A stretch of DNA of 64,000 nucleotides. It comes from Noviherbaspirillum massiliense JC206. GTDB lineage: Bacteria; Pseudomonadota; Gammaproteobacteria; Burkholderiales; Burkholderiaceae_D. The notes beneath the pieces are model-generated. The model did no database searches. It was not told where the DNA came from and saw only the letters and a program-made list of their open reading frames with translations. The translations under genes were made by a program, and so were the position numbers. Positions 40,071 through 48,878 of this stretch are shown here, piece by piece. The stretch is taken from positions 835,296 to 899,295 of the forward strand of contig NZ_HE978635.1 in the NCBI RefSeq assembly GCF_000312045.1, read 5' to 3'. Each line of letters starts with the position of its first letter. Position 1 is the stretch's first letter.

Positions 40071-40108
40071 AGGGATGGCCGGTTATGCAAGCATAGCCGG
40101 CGGAAAAA

Positions 40109-40693
40109 TCAATGCGCCATTCCGCGGTTCTGGTCGGTATTCGTGGCCGCGGCCGATGTCGGCGGGGCCTCTTCCACCGCAGAACCGGTAGCCTGGTTGC
40201 TCGGCTGATGCTGGCTCGACAGCGCCTGCTGCAGGCGCTGTTCCGCATCGCGCGTCAGCGACGAGCGCAGGACGGTTCCGCCGTACCGAGCGAGTTCATC
40301 CGTGAACTTGTCGGGGGTGAAGCGACGCGCCAGGATGAAGATTGCGGAGCCGCCCGGCTGCAGCTGCGTGCCCAGCTCGCGCATGAAATCATCATTGATG
40401 CCGTAATCCGCGACTGCGCCGGTAATGGCGCCGGCACCGCCACCGATGGCCGCCCCCAGCAAAGGATTCAGGAACAGCAAGCCGATCAGGCCGCCCCACG
40501 CGATTCCGGACACCGCGCCCAGCAGCGGGATGTTCACCGATTGATAGAGGCGAACCTTGCCATCCTGGTCCTTGGTCACGTAAGCCGCATCTTCAAGATC
40601 CACCAGATACTCTCCCTGCAGGCGGCGCATGTTCGAAAGCACCTCTTCCGCCTTGTGCATCTCCCGATATGCAACGACGATCAGATCAGCCAT
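40109..40693 (-). CDS. DUF1269-family membrane protein
   Basis: Protein of 194 residues. The N-terminus MADLIVVAYREMHKAEEVLSNM is the DUF1269 (stress-response membrane protein) signature. A glycine-zipper membrane segment (LLGAVSGIAWGGLIGLLFLN, then GAAIGGGAGAITGAVADYG) follows near residues 55-100. The C-terminal tail is disordered. Such proteins accumulate in osmotic or oxidative stress; their mechanism is unknown. CAAGGAGACC on the coding strand precedes the ATG at 40693; extending to 40744 would break the family N-terminus. Confidence 0.8.
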   Translation of the reverse strand: MADLIVVAYREMHKAEEVLSNMRRLQGEYLVDLEDAAYVTKDQDGKVRLYQSVNIPLLGAVSGIAWGGLIGLLFLNPLLGAAIGGGAGAITGAVADYGINDDFMRELGTQLQPGGSAIFILARRFTPDKFTDELARYGGTVLRSSLTRDAEQRLQQALSSQHQPSNQATGSAVEEAPPTSAAATNTDQNRGMAH

Positions 40694-40900
40694 CTCGGTC
40701 TCCTTGAAAGTTGGAAAGCTGGTGTTGAGTAACTGTTGCGCCACCGTGCACCTTCCCGTTGAAGTCGCATGGTGGTGCGGGGCATCAAAACCGGTCAGAA
40801 GCCATGGGAAGGCGAAAGTTCATTCACCGCCAGCCACCAACGGAATCGCGGCCCTCGGAACTTTCCAGGCATGGGCGCAGCCCTTGAATGTGATTGGCTC

Positions 40901-42247
40901 CTATAGCATGTAACCAATATCCGAAGCGCCGGTCGGGTAGGCAAACATCATTTCCTTCAAGTCCTCGGCACGAAGGTCATGACGGATGGCCAGGGCAAAC
41001 AGGTTGATCACTTCATCCGCATGCGGGCCGACCAGATGTGCGCCGAGCAGCTTGCCGCTGCTCTCTTCCACCAGCACCTTGAACCCGTACACCGGTTGCG
41101 CTGCCTGCCGTGCGGTGAACCAGTTGGACGCTTTCTGGCGTTTCATGCGGAATGGAATGCCCTTGTTCCGCGCTTCGTGTTCGCTCATGCCTACCGCTGC
41201 GATGGGCGGGATGGTGAATGCCACGCTCGGCACTGCCCGGTAATCGGGCCGGTGGTGATTGCCTTCAAGAAGATTGGCTGCGACAACTTTCGCATCATGG
41301 CTGGAGACCGGCGTCAGGGGTGGCCCCATCTGTGCCGCATCTCCGGCCGCATACACCGCAGGGTTGGAAGTGCTCTGCAAATAGTCGTTGAGGCGCAGCC
41401 GTCCCTTTTCCACAGCGACGCCGCCGGCTTCGAGGTCGAGCGCATCGAAGTCAGGCTTGCGGCCCGCCGCATGCACCACCAGGTCCGCCTCCACGCTGTC
41501 GGTCCCGCCCTCTCTGGCCACCTGCACCGCGTAAGCACTTCCGTTTTTCTCGATGGCTTGCACGGAAGCGCCGGTGCGCACATCGATGCCGGCCGAACGG
41601 AAGGATGCATCCAGCCAGTCGACCAGCTCGGGATCGAAGCGCGTGAGCATGCGGTCGCCGTGCTGGATGATCGTGACTTGCGCACCGCAGCGCGCGGCGA
41701 CATGGGAAAACTCGGCTGCGATATAGCCGCCTCCCGCCAGTACGATACGGCGCGGCAGCGCGGCGAGCGCGAGGAAGTCTTCGTTGGTGGCGAGATATTC
41801 CTCGCCGGGCACGCCAAGCTTCACCGGTTCGGCGCCGCAGGCGATCAGGATATGCCGTGCTTCGATCGCTTCCCCATTCACCTCCAGGGTATTCCTTCCC
41901 GTGAAGCGGGCGCGGCCGTGGTAGCCGGTGATGCCTTGCTCGGCAAAGCTGCGCTCGCGCTGTTCAGGCACCGGGTCGGTGAACGTGCGCTTGAAGGCCA
42001 TCAATGCCGGCCAGTCGATATGGGTATCGCCGGCGATACCCTTGCCCTGCATCCGGCGCACGCGATCGAGCGCGCTGGCGGCTCCCGCCAGCACTTTCTT
42101 CGGGTCGCAGCCGCGCAGCACGCAGGTGCCGCCGAAGGGGTGATAATCAATGACGGCGACGCTCCAGCCGGCGGCGCGTACTCGCGTGGCAGTTGCTGTT
42201 GCGGCGACTCCTGTGCCGATCACTGCAAGATCGTATCGTCCCGCCAT
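40901..42247 (-). CDS. Glutathione-reductase-like FAD disulfide oxidoreductase
   Basis: Flavoprotein of 448 residues of the pyridine nucleotide-disulfide oxidoreductase family. The FAD site is GTGVAATATA, the redox disulfide is GTCVLRGCDPKK (C-x4-C), the NAD(P) site GGGYIAAEFSH, and YAAGDAA is the second FAD contact. The C-terminal interface has AYPTGASDIGYML in place of HPTxxE, so the usual catalytic base His is a Tyr and the following Glu is missing. Relatives of this subtype are annotated as mercuric-reductase- or glutathione-reductase-like without known substrate. It is transcribed divergently from the exported MsrA gene, which suggests a redox-stress context. Confidence 0.88.
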   Translation of the reverse strand: MAGRYDLAVIGTGVAATATATRVRAAGWSVAVIDYHPFGGTCVLRGCDPKKVLAGAASALDRVRRMQGKGIAGDTHIDWPALMAFKRTFTDPVPEQRERSFAEQGITGYHGRARFTGRNTLEVNGEAIEARHILIACGAEPVKLGVPGEEYLATNEDFLALAALPRRIVLAGGGYIAAEFSHVAARCGAQVTIIQHGDRMLTRFDPELVDWLDASFRSAGIDVRTGASVQAIEKNGSAYAVQVAREGGTDSVEADLVVHAAGRKPDFDALDLEAGGVAVEKGRLRLNDYLQSTSNPAVYAAGDAAQMGPPLTPVSSHDAKVVAANLLEGNHHRPDYRAVPSVAFTIPPIAAVGMSEHEARNKGIPFRMKRQKASNWFTARQAAQPVYGFKVLVEESSGKLLGAHLVGPHADEVINLFALAIRHDLRAEDLKEMMFAYPTGASDIGYML

Positions 42248-42481
42248 CGCATGTCTCCAGAGGGATGAAATGTAACGCTGTGTGCCGCCTGTCAGATCGC
42301 GCCGCAATCCTGCCGGGCCGAAAGACGAGGCAGCTGCAGCCCGTGCCTGATTCGACTGCGGACAGCGGCGGCGCGTTCCTGCCGCGCGCACCGCTCTGCG
42401 TTGCACGCCGTCATGGCGGGATGAGGAAATGCCGCTTCTGTTTCGCGTCCTATAATGAAAAGGACCGATGCGGAGGACGTC

Positions 42482-43270
42482 ATGTCACCGAAACCGAATG
42501 CATTTCTGAAACGGGTCTATTCCCTTTTCCACCGCAGCAGAAGTCTGGGCGTGCTTGCCGTCGCGGTGGCCGCGCTTGCCGGCATGCAGTTGAACGGCCA
42601 TGCCGGCAACGATAGTGCTGTGAAGATTCCCGCTCCCGCAACCGACATTCCCGCCGATGCGCAGGACAGCCCGCAAACCGCGGTCTTTGCAGGCGGATGC
42701 TTCTGGGGCATACAGGCCGTGTTCCAGCACACCAGGGGCGTGCTGAATGCCGTCTCCGGCTATGCGGGCGGTGCCAAGAATACGGCGAATTATGTGGAAG
42801 TGAGCACGGGCAATACCGGTCATGCGGAATCGGTGCAAGTCACTTTCGATCCCGGTCAGATTTCCTACGGCAAGCTATTGCAGATCTTTTTTTCAGTGGC
42901 GCACGATCCCACGCAGCTTGACCGCCAGTATCCCGATTCCGGCACCCAGTATCGTTCCGCGATCTTCTACAAGGACGATGCGCAGAAGCGGGTTGCCGAG
43001 GAATACATTGCGCAGCTGGACCAGGCGCGTGTCTTCCCGTCCCGCATCGTAACCAGGCTGAGCCCGCTGAATGGTTTCTACCCGGCTGAAGCCTATCACC
43101 AGGATTACGCCACACGGCATCCGGGCACGCCTTATATCGCCATGTTCGACCGGCCGAAAATCGACAGCCTGAAGCAGGTGTTCCCGGACCTGTACCGGGC
43201 GGAACCGGTGCTGGTCGGCGCCCGTAACCCGGCCACCGCCGACAGCCGCCAAGGAAGCGGGAAGCAGTAA
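42482..43270 (+). CDS. msrA: Exported peptide methionine sulfoxide reductase MsrA
   Basis: Protein of 262 residues that reduces methionine-S-sulfoxide. An N-terminal signal or anchor (LGVLAVAVAALAGMQLNG, about residues 24-41) precedes the MsrA domain. The catalytic motif is GGCFWGIQ (Cys73 or thereabouts), with VSGYAGG, GHAESVQVTFDP and DPTQLDRQYPDSGTQYRS all kept. It has only this one cysteine, so it needs an external reductant rather than internal resolving cysteines. GGAGGACGTC precedes the ATG. It probably repairs oxidised envelope proteins. Confidence 0.93.
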   Translation: MSPKPNAFLKRVYSLFHRSRSLGVLAVAVAALAGMQLNGHAGNDSAVKIPAPATDIPADAQDSPQTAVFAGGCFWGIQAVFQHTRGVLNAVSGYAGGAKNTANYVEVSTGNTGHAESVQVTFDPGQISYGKLLQIFFSVAHDPTQLDRQYPDSGTQYRSAIFYKDDAQKRVAEEYIAQLDQARVFPSRIVTRLSPLNGFYPAEAYHQDYATRHPGTPYIAMFDRPKIDSLKQVFPDLYRAEPVLVGARNPATADSRQGSGKQ

Positions 43271-43291
43271 TCGAAATTCAGCGGAAAGAGG

Positions 43292-43915
43292 TCAGTTTCC
43301 ACCGGCCCGCATCTTCTGCAGGCCCGCGGCAATTTCGTCACTCAGCGCCGCGAGCGCGCGGCCGTAGCCGGCGGCAATGTCTTCATAACTTCCTGAGCGC
43401 ACCGGCTCGCGGATCACGGAGCAGCCGATGCGCGGGTTCTCGGTTTTCCCGCGTATGGTCCAGACGGCTTCGATGATCACTGCTTCGCCAGGAACGGCAT
43501 CGAAGCGCTCGATGTCCACCGGAATCCGGTAATCCGCATGCTGGCTCGCGTAATCCTGACTGGCAGTGACTCGCACGCCACCCATGCGGCTGCCGAGGTC
43601 GGCGGCGAGCGTGCGGGCAATCTGGGGTTGCAGGGATTCGGCCCAGCGGTGCTCTTCCAGCACTTCGACCTGATTCGGACCTTGCCGCACCACGAGCGGC
43701 GGGCGATCGACCATCTCGGGGATGCGCACCGGCCCCACCGATACGCTGAAGCCGGCCTTCCCCGCCTGGCCCTCAGTGGTGGTGGGGGGCGCATTCCCCG
43801 GCACCGGGTTCAGGGTGTAGTAAGTCGTCTTCGCCGGCGTGCCGCAGGCCGCCAGCAAGAACATGGCAAGGACCGCTGCCATGTTCGCAGCGGAACAGAG
43901 CTTGCGCAGGATCAT
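43292..43915 (-). CDS. pqiC: PqiC-like ABC-type transport auxiliary lipoprotein
   Basis: Lipoprotein of 207 residues. The lipobox is LLAACG (Cys24), followed by TTYYTLNP, and then a DUF330-type domain (VGPVRIPEMVDRPPLVVRQGPNQVEVLEEHRWAESL). In Escherichia coli PqiC and its relative YmbA are lipoproteins that partner PqiB for lipid transfer at the outer membrane. It overlaps the PqiB-like gene by four bases and is the last gene of the pqi operon. Confidence 0.85.
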   Translation of the reverse strand: MILRKLCSAANMAAVLAMFLLAACGTPAKTTYYTLNPVPGNAPPTTTEGQAGKAGFSVSVGPVRIPEMVDRPPLVVRQGPNQVEVLEEHRWAESLQPQIARTLAADLGSRMGGVRVTASQDYASQHADYRIPVDIERFDAVPGEAVIIEAVWTIRGKTENPRIGCSVIREPVRSGSYEDIAAGYGRALAALSDEIAAGLQKMRAGGN

Positions 43916-45540
43916 TCCCCCTCCCGTCTTCCGCGGATCAGCGCCTCCGGGTGGCGTCCCAGGTAATCGGCCAGCACCCGCAGGGACTGGGCGGCCCGGC
44001 TGACTTCGCGCAACGTGTCATGCAAGTCGTTCTGCACCGGCGCATCGGTGGAGAGCGTGCTTTCCGCGCTGTTGAGCGCCTTCTGAGCCTGTTTCAGCGT
44101 GTCATTCAATTCCGGCACGACCGAACCGTCGAGCTGCTTCAGCAGCGCATCTGCGCTTTGCAGCGTGTTGTTGAGGGTCCGGAGGGTCTTGTCGGCATTG
44201 TTGCCCAGGCTGTCGAAAGGCACCTTTTCCAGTTTCCTCACGATATTGCCGAGCGATTCCTGGATATCTTCCAGTGCACCGGTGGTGGTCGGCAGCACCG
44301 GCGGGTTTTTCGACCAGTCGATCTTGGCCCTGGGTGCATGCGGGAAGAAATCGAGCGCGACGTAGAGCTGGCCGGTCAACAGGTTCGCGCTCTTGAGCTG
44401 GCCACGGAAGCCGCGCTCGACGAGCCGGTCGAGCAATACATGCGGGTCGCGTTCGAGCGCCGACATCTGCGGCGCGCCCGGCCGGTAGCGCGAGCGCATG
44501 CGCTCGGGGAAGATGTTGATCTCGACCGGGAAGCGCAGGGTCTTCGAATCCCGGTCGTACTCCACGCTGACCGCCTTCACCTCGCCGATGGTGATGCCGC
44601 GGAAATCGACTTGCGCGCCCGGCGCCAGCCCGCGTAGCGATTCCGAAAAGTACAGCAGGTAGGTCTGCACTTCCTGGCTGACGCGCTTCAGGGCCGATGC
44701 CTTGTCCGGGTACAGGGTGAAGCTGACATCGGCATTTACCGGCTCGCCCGGCGGCGCTTCCGGCGGCGCCTGGAAGGAAATGCCGCCGACAATGATGGAG
44801 GTCAGCGATTCGGTATTGACCTTCAGCCCGGCGCCCTCCAGCGCCACGTCGATGCCGCTCGCATGCCAGAAGCGCGCATTCGAGGTGACCAGCCGGTCAT
44901 GCGGCGCATTGACGAAGATTTCCAGCGTGACGCCCTTGCCGTCCGCATCCAGGGTATAGCCCGTGACGTTGCCGACCGGTACGCGGCGGAAATACACCGG
45001 CGCGCCGATATAGAGCGAGCCGATGTCTTCTGCATGCAGCACGAATTGCTTGCCCTGCGCATCCGAGGTGACGGCCGGCGGCACGTCGAGGCCGGTGAAG
45101 TGCCGTCTTTCCTTGTCCGACTTGCCGGCGTCGAGACCGATATAGGCGCCGGACAATATCGTTCCCAGGCCGGTGATGCTGTTGAGCGTGATGCGTGGCT
45201 TGACCACCCAGAACTTCGTGTCCTCCATGAGCAGGCTTTCGGCCTGCTTGGCCAGGTCGGCGGTCACGGTAATGTGCGAACGGTCCCGGGCAATATTGAT
45301 TGCCGTGATGGTGCCGATGTCGACATCCTTGTAGCGCACCTTGGTCTTGCCGGCTTCGAGGCCTTCCGCATTCTTGAAATCGATCGTGATGGTCGGGCCG
45401 CGCGCCAGGATGTGCTGGATGGCGATCCAGCCGCCGACGAGGGCCGCCACCAGCGGGATGATCCAGACCAGGGAAAAGGTCCAGCGCCGCTTGGGCACGG
45501 CGACCGCTTCCGGGACCGAAGGAGGAAGAGCGTCAGCCAT
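43912..45540 (-). CDS. pqiB: PqiB-like MCE protein (lipid-transport tunnel)
   Basis: Membrane-anchored periplasmic protein of 542 residues. A single N-terminal helix (about residues 20-42) is followed by three MCE domains: GLEAGKTKVRYKDVDIG, then IGAPVYFRRVPVGNVTG and LAPGAQVDFRGITIGEVKAV mark their starts. A C-terminal helical needle (from about residue 430, LEKVPFDSLGNNADKTLRTLNNTLQSAD) follows. Hexamers of PqiB form a hollow tube across the periplasm for lipid movement. The start overlaps the PqiA-like gene by eight bases, so the four genes are a tight operon. Confidence 0.9.
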   Translation of the reverse strand: MADALPPSVPEAVAVPKRRWTFSLVWIIPLVAALVGGWIAIQHILARGPTITIDFKNAEGLEAGKTKVRYKDVDIGTITAINIARDRSHITVTADLAKQAESLLMEDTKFWVVKPRITLNSITGLGTILSGAYIGLDAGKSDKERRHFTGLDVPPAVTSDAQGKQFVLHAEDIGSLYIGAPVYFRRVPVGNVTGYTLDADGKGVTLEIFVNAPHDRLVTSNARFWHASGIDVALEGAGLKVNTESLTSIIVGGISFQAPPEAPPGEPVNADVSFTLYPDKASALKRVSQEVQTYLLYFSESLRGLAPGAQVDFRGITIGEVKAVSVEYDRDSKTLRFPVEINIFPERMRSRYRPGAPQMSALERDPHVLLDRLVERGFRGQLKSANLLTGQLYVALDFFPHAPRAKIDWSKNPPVLPTTTGALEDIQESLGNIVRKLEKVPFDSLGNNADKTLRTLNNTLQSADALLKQLDGSVVPELNDTLKQAQKALNSAESTLSTDAPVQNDLHDTLREVSRAAQSLRVLADYLGRHPEALIRGRREGE

Positions 45541-46159
45541 TCTGCTCCCTTGCCGAGTCCCAGATCAGGCGCGGGTCGAAGGTTTCGACGGCGAGCATGG
45601 TCAGCACCACCACCGCGCCGAAGGCGACCGCACCCAGTCCGGCACGCATGGTGGCCAGGGCTTCGAGATGCACCAGCGCCACCGACAGTGCGACGACATA
45701 GATGTCCAGCATCGACCAGCGGCCGATGAAATCGACGAAGCGGTAGAGCTGGGTGCGCTGCTGCGCTTCCCAGCGCGTGCGGCGCTGGACGGACACCAGC
45801 AGGAGGGTGAGCGCCATCAGCTTGGTCAGGGGCACGACGATGCTGGCAAAGAAGATCAGCGCCGCGATGAACCAGGAACCGGTGTTCCAGAACAGGATCA
45901 CGCCATTCAGGATGGTGCTGCGCTGCGATTCGAACAGGGAGCGCGTTTCCAGGATGGGAAGCAGGTTGGCCGGGATGTAGAGAATGTAGGCCGTGATCAC
46001 CAGTGCCCAGGTGCGCGCGACGCTGTTGGGTTTCCTGAAATGCAGGGACGAGCGGCAGCGCGGGCAGCGCAGGCCGGCATCCTGCCCCGGGGTGCGGCAC
46101 AACAGGCTGCAGACCGGGCAGCTCACGAGCCCCAGCGAAGCCGCGGAAACGGAATCCAT
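45533..46159 (-). CDS. PqiA-like inner-membrane protein, second half-size copy
   Basis: Membrane protein of 208 residues with a zinc-ribbon-like start (CPVCSLLCR...CPRCRSS, residues 14-36) and four helices. It corresponds to one half of E. coli PqiA, which is about 417 residues with two such repeats. RSTILNGVILFWNTGSWFIAALIFFASIVVPLTKL holds the conserved core. It may feed lipids to PqiB. Both halves are encoded next to each other here, so a heterodimer is likely. Confidence 0.88.
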   Translation of the reverse strand: MDSVSAASLGLVSCPVCSLLCRTPGQDAGLRCPRCRSSLHFRKPNSVARTWALVITAYILYIPANLLPILETRSLFESQRSTILNGVILFWNTGSWFIAALIFFASIVVPLTKLMALTLLLVSVQRRTRWEAQQRTQLYRFVDFIGRWSMLDIYVVALSVALVHLEALATMRAGLGAVAFGAVVVLTMLAVETFDPRLIWDSAREQNG

Positions 46160-46207
46160 CAGGCTTCCCTCCGGGCGGCAACCGGGCCCGCATGCGCATG
46201 CCGCCGC

Positions 46208-46897
46208 TCAGCTTTCATGCCTTGCCTCCATCGGGTGGCGCTGGCTCCTGGATTCCACCCAGCTCCAGAAGTCGCGCACGCTGAATGCCGCCGAGCCCAT
46301 CGAAAAGAATATGATCAGTCCGATGAAGGACCACAGGGCGATTCCCGGAACGATGGTGGCGAGGTCGGCCAGTTTGACCAGCGTCACCAGGATGCCGAGC
46401 ATGAAGACTTCCATCATGCCCCACGGATGCACCACCAGCACGAAGCGAAACAGCGCCGGCACGCCGGGCGGCACCCAGCCGAGCCGCAGCGGAATCAGCA
46501 TGTACAGCATCGCCGCCAGTTCGAATCCCGGGATCAGGATGGTCGTGACCAGCACCAGCATCGCCACCAGCGGCCGGCCCTGGTCGTAGAGCGCCTGCAC
46601 CGTGCCGACCAGGGTCGTGGTGTTGTAGCTTCCCTGCACCGCCAGCTCGGCGATCGGGAACAGGTTGGACACGATGAACAGCAGGGCGCTTCCCAGCATC
46701 ACTGCCAGCATCCAGTCCAGACGGGTGCGGGTACCGCGGTACAGCAGCGCCCCGCAGCGGATGCAATGGGCGTCGCTATGCCGCTCCAGCTTCACTTCGC
46801 GCTGGAGCAGGTCGCAATGCTGGCAGGCGACCAGCCGGGTCGGAGGCGCTGCAGTCTCACCGGGCTGCTGCGCTTGCATGCTGGATGTATTCAACAA
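46208..46897 (-). CDS. PqiA-like inner-membrane protein, first half-size copy
   Basis: Membrane protein of 229 residues, first gene of the pqi operon. It has an N-terminal double CxxC ribbon (ACQHCD and HCIRCG, residues 24-47), then four hydrophobic segments with SNLFPIAELAVQGSYNTTTLVGTVQALYDQG, a recognisable PqiA core. Together with the next gene it replaces the full-length PqiA. It starts 344 bases from the divergent lipoprotein gene. The start is uncertain within the first seven residues (a second Met follows). Opposite-strand frames across the operon are shadows. Confidence 0.85.
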   Translation of the reverse strand: MLNTSSMQAQQPGETAAPPTRLVACQHCDLLQREVKLERHSDAHCIRCGALLYRGTRTRLDWMLAVMLGSALLFIVSNLFPIAELAVQGSYNTTTLVGTVQALYDQGRPLVAMLVLVTTILIPGFELAAMLYMLIPLRLGWVPPGVPALFRFVLVVHPWGMMEVFMLGILVTLVKLADLATIVPGIALWSFIGLIIFFSMGSAAFSVRDFWSWVESRSQRHPMEARHES

Positions 46898-47241
46898 GAT
46901 GCACTGGAATGATGGTTAGGTTGGCTGAATGCCGCCGCCGTCAGCCGGGCTCGCAGGATCGGTCACGGATGCCCATCCCTCTCGACGGAAAGGCGCGCGA
47001 GCACCCACGGCATGATTTTCGCGTAGACAATCATAGTGGCCCAAGGTTGCGCCTGTTTGAGAGAAATTAACCTGCGGGCAGTGCCGCGCCGCCGGATTCC
47101 TTCCGGCTGGCGGGGAATGGCGCTTTTCTTGCGTGTTCTCAATAGAAGGAAACTTTGCCAGCGGCGGACTGTCCGTTGATCTTTCACCGATTTTGTGCGC
47201 CGCCGCAGCCACGCGGACAGCTTCGCAAAGGAAAGGAAGGA
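46898..47241. other. Divergent promoter region
   Basis: Noncoding region between the pqi operon and a small lipoprotein gene. It ends with GGAAAGGAAGGA, the ribosome-binding site of the latter. No gene or clear operator was seen. Confidence 0.5.
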
Positions 47242-47553
47242 ATGATGAAAGCCATGCATACCACCGCGCTTGCAGTCGCAGCCGGGGTCCTGATGATCGG
47301 CCTCGGAGGCTGCCAGAAGAAGGATGAAAGCGCGGGCCAGGGAACGGCGGAAAAGGCCGGGCAGCAAATCGACCAGGCCGCTTCCAAGGCAGGGCAGGAG
47401 TTGAACAAGGCCGGCGAGAAAGTCGGTGAAGTAATGCAGAAGGCAGGTGAAAAAGGCGGGGAAGCGGTCAAGAGCGCCGGGGAACAGCTGCAGAACAAAT
47501 CCCGGGAAGCGCAGCAGCAGTCGGACGCGCAACAACCTCAGCAGAAGCAGTGA
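47242..47553 (+). CDS. Small apolipoprotein-like lipoprotein
   Basis: Lipoprotein of 103 residues. AAGGAAGG precedes the ATG. The lipobox is LGGC (Cys24 or so). The mature part is one amphipathic helix built of repeating A-G-x3-[DN/E] units (GQQIDQAASKAGQELNKAGE, VGEVMQKAGEKGGEAVKSAG), then a Gln-rich tail. The pattern resembles YtxH- or apolipoprotein-like stress proteins. Envelope stress role inferred; no partner in the window. Confidence 0.75.
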   Translation: MMKAMHTTALAVAAGVLMIGLGGCQKKDESAGQGTAEKAGQQIDQAASKAGQELNKAGEKVGEVMQKAGEKGGEAVKSAGEQLQNKSREAQQQSDAQQPQQKQ

Positions 47554-47703
47554 TCGGATGTAATGGCGCAGGCGGCGGCGCTTTCGCATGTGCTTGAGAC
47601 ATATGATTTCATCGCCTCCATATTCATATCCTGAAGCTCAGGTTGTGATCCAGATCATGAATCGTGATTAGTACCTTTGATATTCATCATCTACCATTCA
47701 GTT

Positions 47704-47779
47704 GTCTCCTCCTACTTTAAAGTACCCTCCCTGCTTTAAAGATAGGGTTCAAGCCCTCTTCCCCGGAGGGCTTTTTTTT
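47704..47779 (+). ncRNA. Candidate small RNA with anti-Shine-Dalgarno motif and terminator
   Basis: GTCTCCTCC (47704-47712) heads a C/U-rich stretch with two TTTAAAG repeats. It is followed by a strong factor-independent terminator: AGCCCTC (47752-47758) with GAGGGCT (47766-47772) and eight T residues through 47779. Layout resembles the candidate at 20684-20759. The preceding TACCAT may be a -10 box, but the promoter is not convincing. Confidence 0.45.
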
Positions 47780-47856
47780 GCGCGCTTTCCTCGCAAGCAT
47801 TCCCGGCACAGGCATGGAGCAATGTCGATTCTGGTTTTCATGAAAAGGAGCGAACG

Positions 47857-48150
47857 ATGGACTGTCCGGTATGCAGGAACATGCAGCTTGTGATGTCCGA
47901 GAGGCAAGGCATCGAGATCGATTATTGCCCGAATTGCCGCGGGGTCTGGCTGGATCGTGGCGAGCTCGAAAAGATCATCGATCGTTCCGCACAGCCCGGT
48001 TCCTCAGCCGCGCCTCGGCAAACGCGAAACGATTCCTACCCGCTGCAGGAATACGGGCATCCGGCGTCTTTGCAAGGCCAATCCCCGCAGGGCTATCCGA
48101 AGAAGAAAAAGCGCGAAGGCTTTCTCGGGGACCTGTTCGACTTCGACTGA
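47857..48150 (+). CDS. Zinc-ribbon protein (TFIIB-type, PF13453-like)
   Basis: Small protein of 97 residues with one zinc ribbon: CPVCRNMQL and then CPNCRGVWLDRGELEKII (residues 3-41), the typical 'transcription factor zinc-finger' signature. The middle is disordered, and a basic-plus-acidic tail ends KKKKREGFLGDLFDFD. Function unknown; often co-occurs with stress proteins. AAAAGGAGCG precedes the ATG. It probably binds one zinc ion through four cysteines. Confidence 0.85.
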   Translation: MDCPVCRNMQLVMSERQGIEIDYCPNCRGVWLDRGELEKIIDRSAQPGSSAAPRQTRNDSYPLQEYGHPASLQGQSPQGYPKKKKREGFLGDLFDFD

Positions 48151-48359
48151 GTACACCACATAGCGGGGTGGAAGACAGCTCGCCAGGCCTGAACCATCTC
48201 GAAGCGCCTGCGGTAAAGCAAGGCGTTTGCTGATCCAAGGCACGAAATTTGCACAGCGAAACATGCATGCCTGCAAGCGGCGTCGGAAATCGGCACCAGA
48301 CTTCCGCATGCCGCATCCGGATTTTCCCCACACGCGCAACATGACGACGGAGACCAAGC

Positions 48360-48866
48360 GTGAAGCATGACGATGCTTTCCTGAACCCAATCGACACTTC
48401 TGCTCACATAGTCCAGCAAAGGCGCGAATGGATGCTGCAACGCATCGCCTGGGTTTTTCTGGTTGCCCTGCTCGTCGCCATTTCGCTGGGTGTGCTGGGG
48501 CAGGGACCACTCAGCCAGGCGATCCTGAAATCAGCGCAGGGCTTGGTGCAGGTCGAATACCAGCGCTTCCTGCGCCACCGTACGCCCGATGATCTGCACG
48601 TCACCGTCCAGCATGCTGCACCCGGAAAAGTCCGGGTCATGCTTGACAGCGGCTATGTGAAGCGGGTCGATATCGAACATGTCGAGCCGGTGCCGGAACA
48701 GGTCATCTCGAGTGCGGAGGCCTTGATCTTCGTCTTCAACACCCATGGCAGCGGGCCGCTGGATGCGTCATTCCAGATCAAGCCGCAGGAAGTCGGGCCG
48801 CTGCAAGGATGGGTCGCAGCGGAAAGCGAACCGCGCCTGGCATTCCGTCAATTTGTTTATCCATAA
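48360..48866 (+). CDS. Membrane-anchored hypothetical protein
   Basis: Protein of 168 residues with a GTG start (GGAGACC upstream). One membrane helix (about residues 28-50, IAWVFLVALLVAISLGVLG) is followed by a periplasmic domain of mostly beta strands (LHVTVQHAAPGKVRVMLDSGYV). It lies 12 bases before the DUF421 gene, so the two are likely co-translated. The domain may shield or regulate the DUF421 channel-like protein; that is inferred only from gene order. Confidence 0.7.
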   Translation: MKHDDAFLNPIDTSAHIVQQRREWMLQRIAWVFLVALLVAISLGVLGQGPLSQAILKSAQGLVQVEYQRFLRHRTPDDLHVTVQHAAPGKVRVMLDSGYVKRVDIEHVEPVPEQVISSAEALIFVFNTHGSGPLDASFQIKPQEVGPLQGWVAAESEPRLAFRQFVYP

Positions 48867-48878
48867 GGAAGGAGGAGC

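Noticed and set aside
45341-46912. Long plus-strand frame across the pqi genes
   Set aside because: No ribosome-binding site or domain; antisense shadow.
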